Origin: Macrophomina tecta
Lineage: Eukaryota > Ascomycota > Dothideomycetes > Botryosphaeriales > Botryosphaeriaceae
DNA length: 64,000 bases
NCBI GenBank assembly: GCA_024180945.1
Contig: JAKSGN010000006.1
Span: 2,790,001 to 2,854,000 of the forward strand
Reading direction: 5' to 3'
Below, piece by piece: positions 12,485 through 22,892 of this stretch. The position numbers were made by a program, and so were the translations under genes. The stretch's first letter is position 1; each line of letters opens with the position of its first letter. The notes below the pieces were generated by a model. It did no database searches, was not told where the DNA came from, and saw nothing but the letters and a program-made list of their open reading frames with translations.

Positions 12485-14730
12485 ATGGACTCTAGCAACG
12501 ATCAACACTCTGTTTTAAGCCTCTCTAGCGCGCCCACTAGCCTCTTTTCCTCTCAACAGGACTCAGATCCTGCGCAACCCACCAATCTTGCCGTTGATGG
12601 CCGAGGACCTGTACGCGAAGGGTGGGAGTACTTCCCATGGCAGAAATTCCGTGGATATCATGTCACAGAGTCAAAGCAGCGCAGCGGGTGGACTTGGGAG
12701 CACGCATATGACATTGAGGACGTAGAAGGGCGTACCCGCTGGGTCTGTATGTACTGCGTGCACAAGAAAGCCCACAAACCAGCTAGCTTCGCTGCTGCTG
12801 GCACTGATAATCAGGCAAGGCACCTGGTGACTGAGCACAAGGTTGAGGATCCTACAGGGAAGCGTCACGTCAAACGGGCCAAGATTTCAGTTGCTCAGCG
12901 GCTTGGACTGGATACGAATAGGCCTTCAGAGCAGGCTATTGTCAATCGCCTTGTCACATCATTCAATCCGGCGTACTTCCAGCAACTACTCACTGATTGG
13001 GTCTCATCCGATAACATTCCTTTCCGCAAGCTTGAAAGCGAGAGATTCAGGCGCGTTCTAGCTATTTGAATCCTGCAGTAACGTCTACTGGCAGCCTTCC
13101 AACACACTCTACTGTTCGTAAATGGCTACTTGATGAATTCAACCGCCATAAAGGGATCGTTGCTGAGCTTCTTCAGAGCTCACCTGGCCTTATACACCTT
13201 GCCTTTGACGGCTGGACGTCGTGTAATCACCTCTCTCTACTCGGTATTAACGTCTTCTTCCTTACGTTCTCTGGCACGCTTCGCAAGTTCCTTATTGGCC
13301 TCCCACACGCCGAAGGACGGCATACTGGTGACAGCCTTGCGGAAGAGGTAGCCCAGATAATTATGGAATGGGGCATTGGAGGGCAACTTGGCTACTTTGT
13401 CACGGATAACGCGTCAAACAACGACACGTGCATGGACGCGCTAGCTGAAGAGTTTGGCTTCAATCACAAGCACCGCCGCTTGCGCTGCATTGGCCATATC
13501 ATAAACCTGGTAGTCCGCCAGATCCTCTTTGGCAAGGAAGCTGACGCGTTCGAGAACGACTGCGCTCAGCCAAAGGAGCTACTCGCTGAGCTCCTACTCT
13601 GGCGCAAGAAGGGCCCTATCGGCAAGCTTCACAATATCGTCCACTGGATTCAGCGCTCAAACCTTGTCTATCAGAGACTGCACCAACTTCAGCGGAACGA
13701 GCAAGCGTTGACTGGCGAAAACGGCCCTACCTACGAGGTTATAGAAGATAATGCGACACGATGGAACTCTACCTCCGCCATGATTGAGCGCGCAATCAAG
13801 CTACAGTCAGTCATTGACGCCCTCGTCCTCCACGAAGTTCAAGAATGGGATAAATACGTCAAGCCTCGCACTGCTAGTAGGACTCAGCCAATGCCAGCTA
13901 AGACAAAGAACAAGCCGGCAATCGTGGATGATTATCTAACCTCAGATGATTGGGCAACTCTTGCTGAATATCACTCCATCTTGAAGCCTTTTCATGAAGT
14001 CACAATCAGGCTACAAGCCAACCCAACTAGTGGTAGGTTTGGCGGCTTATGGGAAGTCCTTCCATGCATGGAGTACCTGTTGAACAAGCTGGAGGAGGTC
14101 AAGATCCGCACAGATCAGTATCCTGACTCTCACTTCAAGGTGAACATCAATTTGGGGTGGGCTAAGCTAGATGAGTACTATCAGCTCCTTGATGATACTC
14201 CAGCTTACGTCGCAGCTTGCGCCCTTCACCCTGCCTACCGCTGGGAGTGGATTGAGGATCAGTGGGCATTCAAGAAGAGCTGGATCAAGAAGGCAAAGGC
14301 AGCTGTTCTAAAGCTCTGGAAGGATGAGTATCAGTCAATTGCTATTGCTGAGGACCCACAGCTACCGCAGAAGCGTAAACGCGAACATCTCAGCGAATTT
14401 GACAGCTGGCTTGCTGCCTCCAGGAGGACCAAGCATCTAGATCTGACCGAGGATGAGTACACCTACTGGCAGCTCGATACCTCTCCTACAGATGACGCAG
14501 TCACCAATCCAGTTGATTACTGGATACTACGCCGCCAGCAATACCCCCGCCTATCACGTATGGCTCTGGACCTCTTTTCTATACCGGCAATGTCGGCAGA
14601 GGTGGAGAGGATATTCAGTTTGGCAGGACAAATGGTGACGCCATTGCGCAATAGGCTGGAGGCCAATACTATAGCAGCTGGGCAGATACTACGCTCATGG
14701 AACGCAGAAGGCATCATTGAAAGAAGTTGA
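12485..14730 (+). pseudogene. hAT transposase, left copy, one-base frameshift
   Basis: The intact form would be about 748 aa: an N-terminal BED-type zinc finger (CMYC...H...H, about residues 81-120), an RNase-H-like core with FDGW around the first catalytic Asp and a CIGHIINL motif, and a C-terminal hATC dimerisation domain (YPRLSRMALDLFSIPAMSA). In this copy one T is missing near 13057-13059 relative to the right copy, so the first frame stops at 13069 and the rest continues in another frame to 14730. The FDGW codon is intact here, unlike in the right copy. There are no introns. Confidence 0.92.
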
Positions 14731-14967
14731 GGACTCTATACACGCGGGAGTAGCTATAGCTAGCAAGAGTTAGCTAGATTGTATGGCTATCAATCTCAAC
14801 ACTATGCCAAGCATCACGAGATTTTGCTACGTGAACCGTGTGTCAATCAATTCAATTCAATCAATATCAACACCTTATTGATCAATCAATTTGACCTTAT
14901 TGGAAAATCCTATCAATCAATCAATCTGGACCCGATATTGACGTTGATTGAATTGATTGCCACCCTG

Positions 14968-15470
14968 CCAAGTTCTACGTGCTGGTCGACGTCGCGTGCT
15001 TCGTGATGCAGATCATGGGGTCGGCAATGCAGGCGAGCGGCGACCCGGCCGGAATAGCGCAGGGCATGCATATTGTGTTGGGGGGCTTGATATTTCAGTT
15101 CGTGGTTTTTGTGCTGTTTGTGGGGATGGTGGGAAGGTTCCATGCGAAGCTGGCGAGGGAGCCGACGGGCGTGTCGGTGAGGGTGGGCGTTGAGGGGTTG
15201 TGGCAAAGGTGTATGTGGGCGTTGTACGTGGCGAGTGGATTGGTGTTGGTGCGGAATGGGTTCAGGATTGTGGAGTTTGCGGATAAGAGTCAGAGGGTCG
15301 CGAAGACGGAGGCACTGCTGTATGTGTTTGATGCCGCGTTGATGTTTTTGGTTGCGGTGGTCCTTGCAGTGGTGCATCCGGGGAGGTTGACGAGGGCGGT
15401 GCGGAAGCTTGGAGGAGAGCTGCAGGATGAGGACAGCGAGTATGTGCCGCTGGATGGGGGAAGGAAATAA
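14968..15470 (+). pseudogene. RTA1-like membrane exporter, C-terminal remnant
   Basis: A frame open from the transposon edge to 15470 reads KFYVLVDVACFVMQIMG, then membrane segments (VLGGLIFQFVVFVLFVGMV; MWALYVASGLVLVRNGFRI; ALLYVFDAALMFLVAVVLAV) and a polar tail. DV..F..Q..G and the R..FR..E section are features of the RTA1 family of seven-helix fungal membrane proteins linked to lipid or toxin efflux and stress resistance. About the first half of such a protein is missing; its place is taken by the hAT. A short stretch reading LLAPGVL on the minus strand just outside the right hAT (about 29952-29990) resembles the preceding RTA1 helix. Confidence 0.75.
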
Positions 15471-16525
15471 AATGGCTCATATTATGGGAGCATTTGGGTC
15501 TGGCGTCGAGCACCTCGGTATTCAATTCTCTTCTTGTTTTCCCGCGCGGCGTACCGGGGAAAAGATTTGTGGACAGTTATGGAAATCTCAATTGAAGGAC
15601 GTTAATTATCGAGTTTCGGACATGACACGGGGGACAACTGACTGCTCTGAGAATCCGAACATTGCCGATTGAGGTATCTTGGGTCAACTTGGCTCCATAT
15701 CTTCACTCTTTTGCTCCAACCGGTCGAAGAATATCCGCACGCAAGCTTTGATGAAATTCTTCTTAAAAACCACTACTAAAGTCGCACTCGAGGTCGATAA
15801 GAAGAAGGCATTCCAACGCGAGAGGAGGCGCATGATCGACTTTTTGTTCCCTACAATGAGGTTCGAAGAGCTCCGGAGAGGCAAAGTTACCGTCGGTGGC
15901 TTTAAGCGCATGCCGGCGCTTGATCTCGGCCGGGGCTTTGACGGCTTCTTTGCTCGATGCATGCGAAAGTCTCTATACTGTGATGTTTCCCGTGATGCCG
16001 GAGTGGAACTTAGGCCCAAGTATATTGTTACAGAGCTGTGGCCGTTGCGTCTCGGCAAGAATACAACCCAGACTGAGTTCGAGAAGTCGCTCGGTTCATG
16101 CCACTAGGGATACGAGAGATAAAGCGTATGGCGAAGGGTTGTTTAGCCGCTGGACTCTAAATGGGACACTGATTAGGGCATCCATTTTATGCCAACTCGT
16201 CGTTCGTCAAGCTATGACACCACGCATGTGGACGAAGCTTGTTTGGAGTTATACTCGCACCACGGGGATGGAAAATTTGAACAAGAGAGAACAGAAGTCG
16301 CACCTGATGCTCCTATCCTTGGACGAGTCTGTATACCGTCGACTTGTCACATCAATTATGCCGTGGAAGTGGACGGATGCATGCCGCAATTGGAGCACAC
16401 AAACACGAAAGTAGGGCAGGAATTGAGGGGTCAATCATCAAGCTCTGCTTTGCCCGAATCCAAAAACGTTAAAACCGCACGCTGGAACCTTGCCAAAGCA
16501 CGACGCAAATCCCACCGTCTCCACC
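15471..16525. other. 1-kb interval upstream of the GH43 gene
   Basis: One unassigned frame, 15679-16107 (+), could encode up to 142 residues rich in Lys and Arg (FLKTTTKVALEVDKKKAF). I recognise no family and it has no other support. The remainder is presumably promoter of the GH43 gene. Confidence 0.4.
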
Positions 16526-18416
16526 ATGGGAATCTACAACAACCCCATCGTCCCCGGTTTCAACCCGGACCCGTCAATCGTACGGGTGGGGCCCGACTAC
16601 TTCCTTGTCACCTCCACGTTTGAATATTTCCCAGGCGTCCCAATTTACCACAGCAAAGACCTAATCCACTGGAAGCTGATAGGCCACGCCCTGACGCGCC
16701 GCTCTCAGCTCGACATCCGCACCCCCGAGACCGGCGGCGGTATCTGGGCGCCGACCATTCGATGGCACGACGGCGTCTTCTACGTCACTACAGCATGCTT
16801 TGACAGATACAGACCGCAAGCCGATGACCGCGTGTGGCCGCGCGGCTTCTACATCAAAACGGCCAATGTCTGGGACGAGACGAGCTGGTCGGAGCCGGTG
16901 TACTTCGACCAGGTGGGGTTTGACCAGGACGTGCGTGACTCCCCTTTCTAAGCCGCCATCTCCTTTTGCCCCTCAAAGATCATATACCAAAGCAATTGTA
17001 AATGCAAAAAAAGATCAACCAAAAAACAAACAAACAAACAAACGGCCAAGACTGTCATCCAGGCACACTAACGCATCGAACCACAGCTCTTCTGGGACAC
17101 CGACGGTACGACCTACCTCTCCACCACCTACCGCAAATCGCCGCGCACCCCCGTCCCACCCAACTCTCCCCCCCTCAAGGATTTTGCCATCCACATCTCG
17201 ACTGTCGATCTGCGCACCGGCGCCGCGACGTCGCCTCCGCGCCTCATCCGCGCCTCGTCCGTCGGCAGCGGCGTCGCGGAGGGGTCGCATCTGTTCAAGA
17301 GGGGGGCGTGGTACTACCTCTTCACGGCCGAGGGCGGGACCGAGGGCGGCCACAGCGAGGTCGTGTCGAGGAGCCACGAGGGCCCGTTCGGGCCATGGGA
17401 GGTGTGTCCGCAGGGCCCGGTATTGGGCGGAGGGCAGGGAGAGGTAAGGCAGACGGGGCATGCGGATTTGGTGGAGGGGGTGGACGGGAGGTGGTGGGCG
17501 GTGTTTTTGGGGGTGAGGAGAAGGGCGGGGGAAACGGGTGGGGATTGGGTGGGGAGCGTGTTTGGTGAGTTGTCTGCTTTTGGTTCTCTGGGAGGTGCGG
17601 AAGCTGATCCTGATGAAAGGGAGAGAGACGTTTCTTGTACCAGTGACGTGGGAGAACGATTGGCCGGTCTTCAATGCGGGCAGGAGTGTTGAGCTTGTGG
17701 GAGAAGCGCCGGGGCTGTTCCAGGTTGAGCAAACGGCAGCGTGGAGAGACGATTTTGAGGCGGAGGAGATGCAGCTGGGATGGTACAGGAAGAGTAAGAG
17801 CCAGGAGCAAGCTGACAGTTTGCATTTTTTTGGCTGATGGACATCAACAGATACACCGGTGAAGCAGGAGTTCTCTTTGACGGAGCGCCCGGGATATCTG
17901 CGTCTGTATGGTGGCCCCTACACACTCTCTACACCTGCTTGCCCAACCCTGTTCCTCCGCAAGCAGAGACACGATCCGGTGAGATGGAAGACGCGGCTTT
18001 CGTTCCATCCCAACTCACCAAACACAGAAGCGGGGTCCCTTGTATACTGGAATCAGCATACGTACTCGAGCATTGGCATCCGGATGGCTCCCGACGGCAG
18101 CCAAGGCTGTGCAAGAATACTGCGATTTCGGCCTGCGGGAGGGAATGTGGTGGACATGCCATTGAGATCTACGGAGTCAGATGTTGTGCTCGCAATCAAG
18201 TCAGACAACGGATATTCGTTTGGGTATAGAGAGGTAGTCGGCGGGACGGATGACGAAGAAGTAGTTTGGATCGGCCAAGTGAGCGCTATGGCGATGACTC
18301 AGGACCCAGAGGTTGGCGCATCATTCACAGGGATGATGTTTGGAGTATTTGCTTTTGGAGAGATGGAAAAGTGCTTTACCCCGGCAGACTTCCTGTATGC
18401 CGAGTTTCAGTCCTAA
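16526..18416 (+). CDS. GH43 glycoside hydrolase (beta-xylosidase / arabinofuranosidase type)
   Basis: Four exons, 16526-16930, 17087-17564, 17620-17793 and 17851-18416, give a 540-aa protein; intron ends are GTGCGT..ACAG, GTGAGT..AAAG, GTAAGA..ACAG. The start gives the N-terminus MGIYNNPIVPGFNPDPSIV typical of the family, with the catalytic-base Asp in NPDPS (about residue 14), a VGFDQD Asp (about 133) and the general-acid Glu in EGSH (about 200). A five-bladed propeller is followed by a C-terminal beta-sandwich (TPVKQEFSLTERPG onward) as in two-domain GH43 enzymes. No signal peptide is seen, so an intracellular enzyme acting on imported oligosaccharides is likely. It lies inside the inverted segment and is probably a bystander of the PKS/NRPS cluster. 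Confidence 0.87.
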
Positions 18417-19187
18417 AGTGTAGAATTATACGGATCTGCTGGGCCGGTAATCCCAAGACGAAGCATCAATCAACTTCTGGCCGTCAGCATTTCCGTCAAG
18501 GAATAGATGCAAAATGTTAGACATACAAGGAATTCTAGCCAAATGCGAAGCTGGAGCAATATCCGTACCAACTATTCCCTTCAATAGGTCGCCAAGTATC
18601 CGTGACAGCGCGAGGAGATACCGGAAAACTGATTGACTGAGATGGCGAGGGTCGCCTTCTGAGCTATAACAGCATAAACAACGCCAATCTTCCGCCTAAC
18701 TAACGAAGGTCCTCAAACGAATGGCCCCGGAGCGCCGATACTCCCAATCAAAGTATTCCACATAACGCAGAAATCAACAATGATCACGCGGAGCTCGCAC
18801 CGGGGTTCCAGCCGCTTAGTCTGAGCGCATTCGTTTGTTCACACGTCCGACTCGCGCTCCAACTTCCAACACCTCCTGCCGCCCATTCAGCACTTAGCAC
18901 ACGCCACGATAACAAGACACAGCTCGGCGCGAGTAAGCTTCAACAGGGCCCGCTCGGCAAATCTTCTTCCCCATGTCATGTCACGGCTCCACAGTCTCCG
19001 CACCACTGATCTGCAGCACAGTGCGCCCAGTTCTGGACGCCTGAGGCCTCGCAGATAAGAACGTGGCTTCTGCTACTCATGGTTCTATTACTACTTGGCA
19101 GTCGGCTCGGGCTAAAATGTCTCAATTGACGAAGCCGCCCTTGCGTCGTGGTGTTATCGATGACTCGTTGGCGCCGCCTGGCGAGTA
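18417..19187. other. Intergenic region upstream of the NRPS
   Basis: No coding frame of note. It should contain the GH43 terminator and the NRPS promoter; no clear regulatory motif was identified by eye. Confidence 0.5.
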
Positions 19188-22100
19188 ATGAACACGAATC
19201 CCACTGAATCGCTATCTGTAGGCCAATCCACTGTACAAGGCCAATTTGAAGATGAAAATGGACGCTGCATGCTACCAAATCCTCCCTTCCGCTGGGAAAG
19301 TACAAGCCAGAGATTCGCCATGCAGGACACCATCAGCACAGCCGACGAGGAGCAAATTTGGCAGTGGAACGCCGACTTGCCAGTCGCACCGGAAAAATGC
19401 ATCCACGACATCTTCAGCGAACAACTACAGAGCAGCCTCGATTCACCTGCGGTGGATTCATGGGACGGTGAGTTGACTTATAGAAAGCTAGATGAGCTTT
19501 CTACCAACCTCGCTCTCCATCTCTGCTCCCGCGGCGCTGAATCCGGGTCGGTGGTGCCAATATGCTTCGACAAGTCTCTTTGGGTAGTCATTTGCATGCT
19601 TGCTGTCATCAAATCTGGCGCAGCATTTGCAACTCTCGACCCTGCCATGCCAACCGAGCGCCTGGCTGCCACGATCCAGGCCGTCAAGCCCAGACTGATG
19701 TTTGTTGGCTCCAACCAGAAGGAGAGGTTTAGCGACCTCGGCCTTGAACTGATTTCAGAGGTTCCGGAGCTGTGCGATGCCTGTCCAGCAGCAGACATTG
19801 CTTTGCCACAGGTCAGTCCGGACGACCTTGCCTACGTCCTCTTCACGTCAGGCTCGACGGGAATCCCAAAGGTTGTCCTCCACATCCACAAAGCTGCCGC
19901 GCTGAGCATGCGGCATGGCACCGGCTACGGGCCTGGAGCTCGCGTTTTGCAATTTGCCAGCCAAGCCTTTGGAGCCTCCATCTGGGAGATATTCAAGACC
20001 CTCGGAAATGGAGGCTGCCTCGTCATTCCGCCTACCCGGGACCGTCTGGGCGGCATCGCCAACTTCATCACGAAGAAGCAAATCACTCGCACTTTCCTCA
20101 CCCCGTCCCTCCTTAACCTGCTGAAGCCGGAAGAAGTCAGCTGCCTGAAAATCCTGACTGTTGGCGGCGAGCCGGTCACTGAACAGCTGATCAAGACTTG
20201 GGCGCCGCACGTCCGGCTCATGGAGGCTTTCGGCATGACTGAAGGCGTGGGCATCGAGACCAAAATCGATCAAGAAGGCAAAAAGGCACGGAAAAATCAG
20301 ACGCTAGTAGGGACGGCTTGGATTGTGGATGCTGAAGATCCCGACAAGCTTGCGCCAATCGGGACCGCTGGAGAGCTTGTCATTGAGAGCCCGACCCTGT
20401 GTAAGGGGTACCTGAACAATCCGGAAGCCAATGCGGCCGCCTTCTTGGCACAGCCGCTGTGGGCCAAGAGACGCGGGTCTGACCGGGCCACCAGGCTTTT
20501 CCGGACGGGCGACCTGGCACGCTATATCGAAGATGGAGTTGTCCAGATTGTTGGACGTAAAGATACACGCGTCAAGCTTTACGGCCAGCGCTTCGAGTTG
20601 GGCGAGGTGGAGCAGGAAATGGTCAAATCTTTGCCGGCCGGTGTTAGCGTTGCCGCAGAACTCATCACACCCTCCGGCGGTAGCCCGATGCTGGTGGCGT
20701 TCATTCACGGCACGACTGAGGACTTCCCTTCGGTGATACGAGATTTGCGTGAGAAGATGGCGGTGGCTCTGCCTGACTACATGGTACCTCGTGGATTCGT
20801 CGAGCTGGAGGATCGGCCAATGAATGCTTCTGGAAAACTCGATCGGAAGAGGCTGCGCGAGATGGCATCAAAGCTTTCCACCGCTGAGCTGGTGGCTCAT
20901 GGCTCTGATGCAGTCAAGACTCCCCCCGCAACGGACATGGAGAAAAAGATGCAGGCGCTCTGGGCTGAGACCCTGAATCTTCCGACGTCTCTGATTGGGC
21001 TGGATGATGACTTTTTCTTCAACGGCGGCAGTTCTCTTCACTGCATCAAACTCATCTCGGCTGCGCGTCGCGAGGGTATTTCCCTCGAAATAGAGGACAT
21101 ATTCCGTGGCAGGACCCTTCGAGCCATGAGCGCATCTGCGAGAGTCGCCAGAGAAACTGCCAGTAACGATCTGAGCGTACCAGCAGCTCGAATGAAGATC
21201 TCTGACATTACGGATGCAATCTCCGAGTCAGATGTAGATGAGGTCCTGGAAGCAACAGACTGGCAGGCCTGGTCTGTCTACACCGGTCTTTTGAAGACCC
21301 GAGGCTGGCATGACTATATGGTCTTTAAGTTCACCGGAGCTTTGGAGATTCAGCGGCTTGAGAATGCTTGCCGCCAGCTCATAACAACATACTCAATTCT
21401 CCGTGCTGTCTTCCTGGTACACGAGCGCAAGACTTATCAGGTCATTCTCACCGACAAGGCCTACGGTTTCCCCTTCAGCGTTCACAACGTCCCATCTGGG
21501 GCGTCTGTCCCGGAGACTCGACAGGCACTCATCGATGCCGACATCAAGCGGGAGACTCAACTAGGAGATCGGCTAGTGAGCTTCATGCTGGTGCAGGACA
21601 ATGGAGCATCCCCCTCTCACGAGCTCATCATGCGCATCTCCCACGCCCAGTACGACGCCGACAGCGTCAGCCAAATCTGGGGCGCCCTCGAGGCAGCCTA
21701 CTGGGGCGAGCCGGCACCGTCAGCCCCTCAATTCTCCCACTACCTCGACAACGCCGCCGCCGCCAGCCCCGCCGCGCAATCCGAAAGCTTCTGGAAATCC
21801 CACCTTGCCGCCGCACCGGCCCCGTATATCCTGCCGTGCCCCCGCCCACAGTACCACAACGCCGTTGACGCCGCCGCCGCCGCCGCCACCGCTCCAGTGC
21901 CCGACCTCCGCGCCCAAGGCCTCACCACCGCCACCGCCGTCCTCGCGTGCTGGACCCTCGTCCTCTCGCAACTGAGCCAGCAGCCCTCCTCGGACGTCGT
22001 GTTCGGGACCGTCGTCTCCGGCCGCCACCTCAGCGCGCTCCGCGGCGCCGAGCGCACCGTCGGACCCTGCATGAACGTGGTCCCCTTCCGCGGCGCGGTG

Positions 22101-22892
22101 GACCGGGACGCGACGTTCCTGGCGCTGCTGGAGAGCGTGCAGGCCGCGCACCTGCGCTCGCTGCCCGCCGCGCACCTCGGAACGCGGCGCATCATCGAGG
22201 AGTGCGCGCCGCGAGACTCGTGGAGCAGGTGGAGCCGCTTCGCGAGCATCGTGAATCACGTCAGCCTGGGCGAAGAGGCGGGGTCGCAGAGCAAGGCCCC
22301 GCCGTTTTTCGCGGATGCGCGCGCCGAGGGCGCGGGGGTGCGCGGCGCGGGGCTGGAGATCTTCGAGCCGCAGCATGACAAGGCGGAGCTGTGGTTGCAT
22401 TCGATGACCGCGTCCGGGGGCGAGCGGGTGGCGTTTGAGCTGAGGTATTCGAGCACGGTTTTCCCGCGTGCGTGGGTGGAGAGCGTACTGCAGTGCTTTG
22501 TGAGCATGTTTGAGCAGCTGCCGGCGCTGTTGGGCGAGAAGGTCGGCGAGAAGGGGTTGTTGTGGAAGGGGCTGCCGCCGGGGGAGGTGGCGCTGGAGCG
22601 GGCGGCCGCGGTGGGCGCTCGCCGCTCTGGGCTGGTGCAGAAGGAGGGGGTGGATGGTGAGGCTGCTGATGAGGTCGTGAAGGGGGCGTGGGTGAAGGTA
22701 TTCGGGGCGGATTATGGAAAGAGTGTCGAAGGTTTCGATTCGGACACTCCGTTTTATGAGGTCTGGGGTGATCTGATTGGCGCTGCGGCGTTGGCGAGGG
22801 CGTTTGGAGAGAAGGGCTACAAGGTGTCGGTGGAGGATGTGTTGGACTGCGCGTCTATTTCGGAGCAGGTTGCGCTGATTGGTTCATTGTGA
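19188..22892 (+). CDS. Single-module nonribosomal peptide synthetase, A-T-C-T(degenerate)
   Basis: One intronless frame of 1234 aa. The adenylation domain (about 60-560) shows LFTSGSTGIPK, FGMTEG, FRTGDL and a GRKDTRVKLYGQRFELGE core. A thiolation domain follows with FFFNGGSSL (Ser616 as phosphopantetheine site). The condensation domain (about 690-1130) carries SHAQYDADS where fungal terminal C domains usually have SHAQYDG; the active His is kept, the Gly is Ala. A last carrier-like domain (about 1160-1234) reads WGDLIG where GGDS is expected, so the attachment Ser is missing. The A domain should activate one amino or aryl acid; the specificity cannot be read reliably. If the flanking inversion is undone, this gene lies tail-to-tail with the PKS, suggesting one pathway. 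Confidence 0.9.
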   Translation: MNTNPTESLSVGQSTVQGQFEDENGRCMLPNPPFRWESTSQRFAMQDTISTADEEQIWQWNADLPVAPEKCIHDIFSEQLQSSLDSPAVDSWDGELTYRKLDELSTNLALHLCSRGAESGSVVPICFDKSLWVVICMLAVIKSGAAFATLDPAMPTERLAATIQAVKPRLMFVGSNQKERFSDLGLELISEVPELCDACPAADIALPQVSPDDLAYVLFTSGSTGIPKVVLHIHKAAALSMRHGTGYGPGARVLQFASQAFGASIWEIFKTLGNGGCLVIPPTRDRLGGIANFITKKQITRTFLTPSLLNLLKPEEVSCLKILTVGGEPVTEQLIKTWAPHVRLMEAFGMTEGVGIETKIDQEGKKARKNQTLVGTAWIVDAEDPDKLAPIGTAGELVIESPTLCKGYLNNPEANAAAFLAQPLWAKRRGSDRATRLFRTGDLARYIEDGVVQIVGRKDTRVKLYGQRFELGEVEQEMVKSLPAGVSVAAELITPSGGSPMLVAFIHGTTEDFPSVIRDLREKMAVALPDYMVPRGFVELEDRPMNASGKLDRKRLREMASKLSTAELVAHGSDAVKTPPATDMEKKMQALWAETLNLPTSLIGLDDDFFFNGGSSLHCIKLISAARREGISLEIEDIFRGRTLRAMSASARVARETASNDLSVPAARMKISDITDAISESDVDEVLEATDWQAWSVYTGLLKTRGWHDYMVFKFTGALEIQRLENACRQLITTYSILRAVFLVHERKTYQVILTDKAYGFPFSVHNVPSGASVPETRQALIDADIKRETQLGDRLVSFMLVQDNGASPSHELIMRISHAQYDADSVSQIWGALEAAYWGEPAPSAPQFSHYLDNAAAASPAAQSESFWKSHLAAAPAPYILPCPRPQYHNAVDAAAAAATAPVPDLRAQGLTTATAVLACWTLVLSQLSQQPSSDVVFGTVVSGRHLSALRGAERTVGPCMNVVPFRGAVDRDATFLALLESVQAAHLRSLPAAHLGTRRIIEECAPRDSWSRWSRFASIVNHVSLGEEAGSQSKAPPFFADARAEGAGVRGAGLEIFEPQHDKAELWLHSMTASGGERVAFELRYSSTVFPRAWVESVLQCFVSMFEQLPALLGEKVGEKGLLWKGLPPGEVALERAAAVGARRSGLVQKEGVDGEAADEVVKGAWVKVFGADYGKSVEGFDSDTPFYEVWGDLIGAAALARAFGEKGYKVSVEDVLDCASISEQVALIGSL

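Larger units (their letters stand above)
12109..14967 (+). mobile_element. hAT transposon, left copy (2859 bp)
   Basis: The ends are perfect 21-bp terminal inverted repeats starting CAGGGTGGCAA (12109-12129 and 14947-14967). Subterminal regions are packed with TCAAT/ATTGA motifs, which may be transposase binding sites. The body encodes a BED-finger/hATC transposase. The element differs from the copy at 27092-29951 at only a few positions and lies in the opposite orientation. Its left flank CTGCTACC and right flank CCAAGTTC do not match, so it is not flanked by its own target-site duplication. Confidence 0.95.

Noticed and set aside
21601..22400. Several long frames antisense to the NRPS condensation domain
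   Set aside because: They are GC-driven shadows (Ala/Pro/Arg/Gly-rich) without domains.
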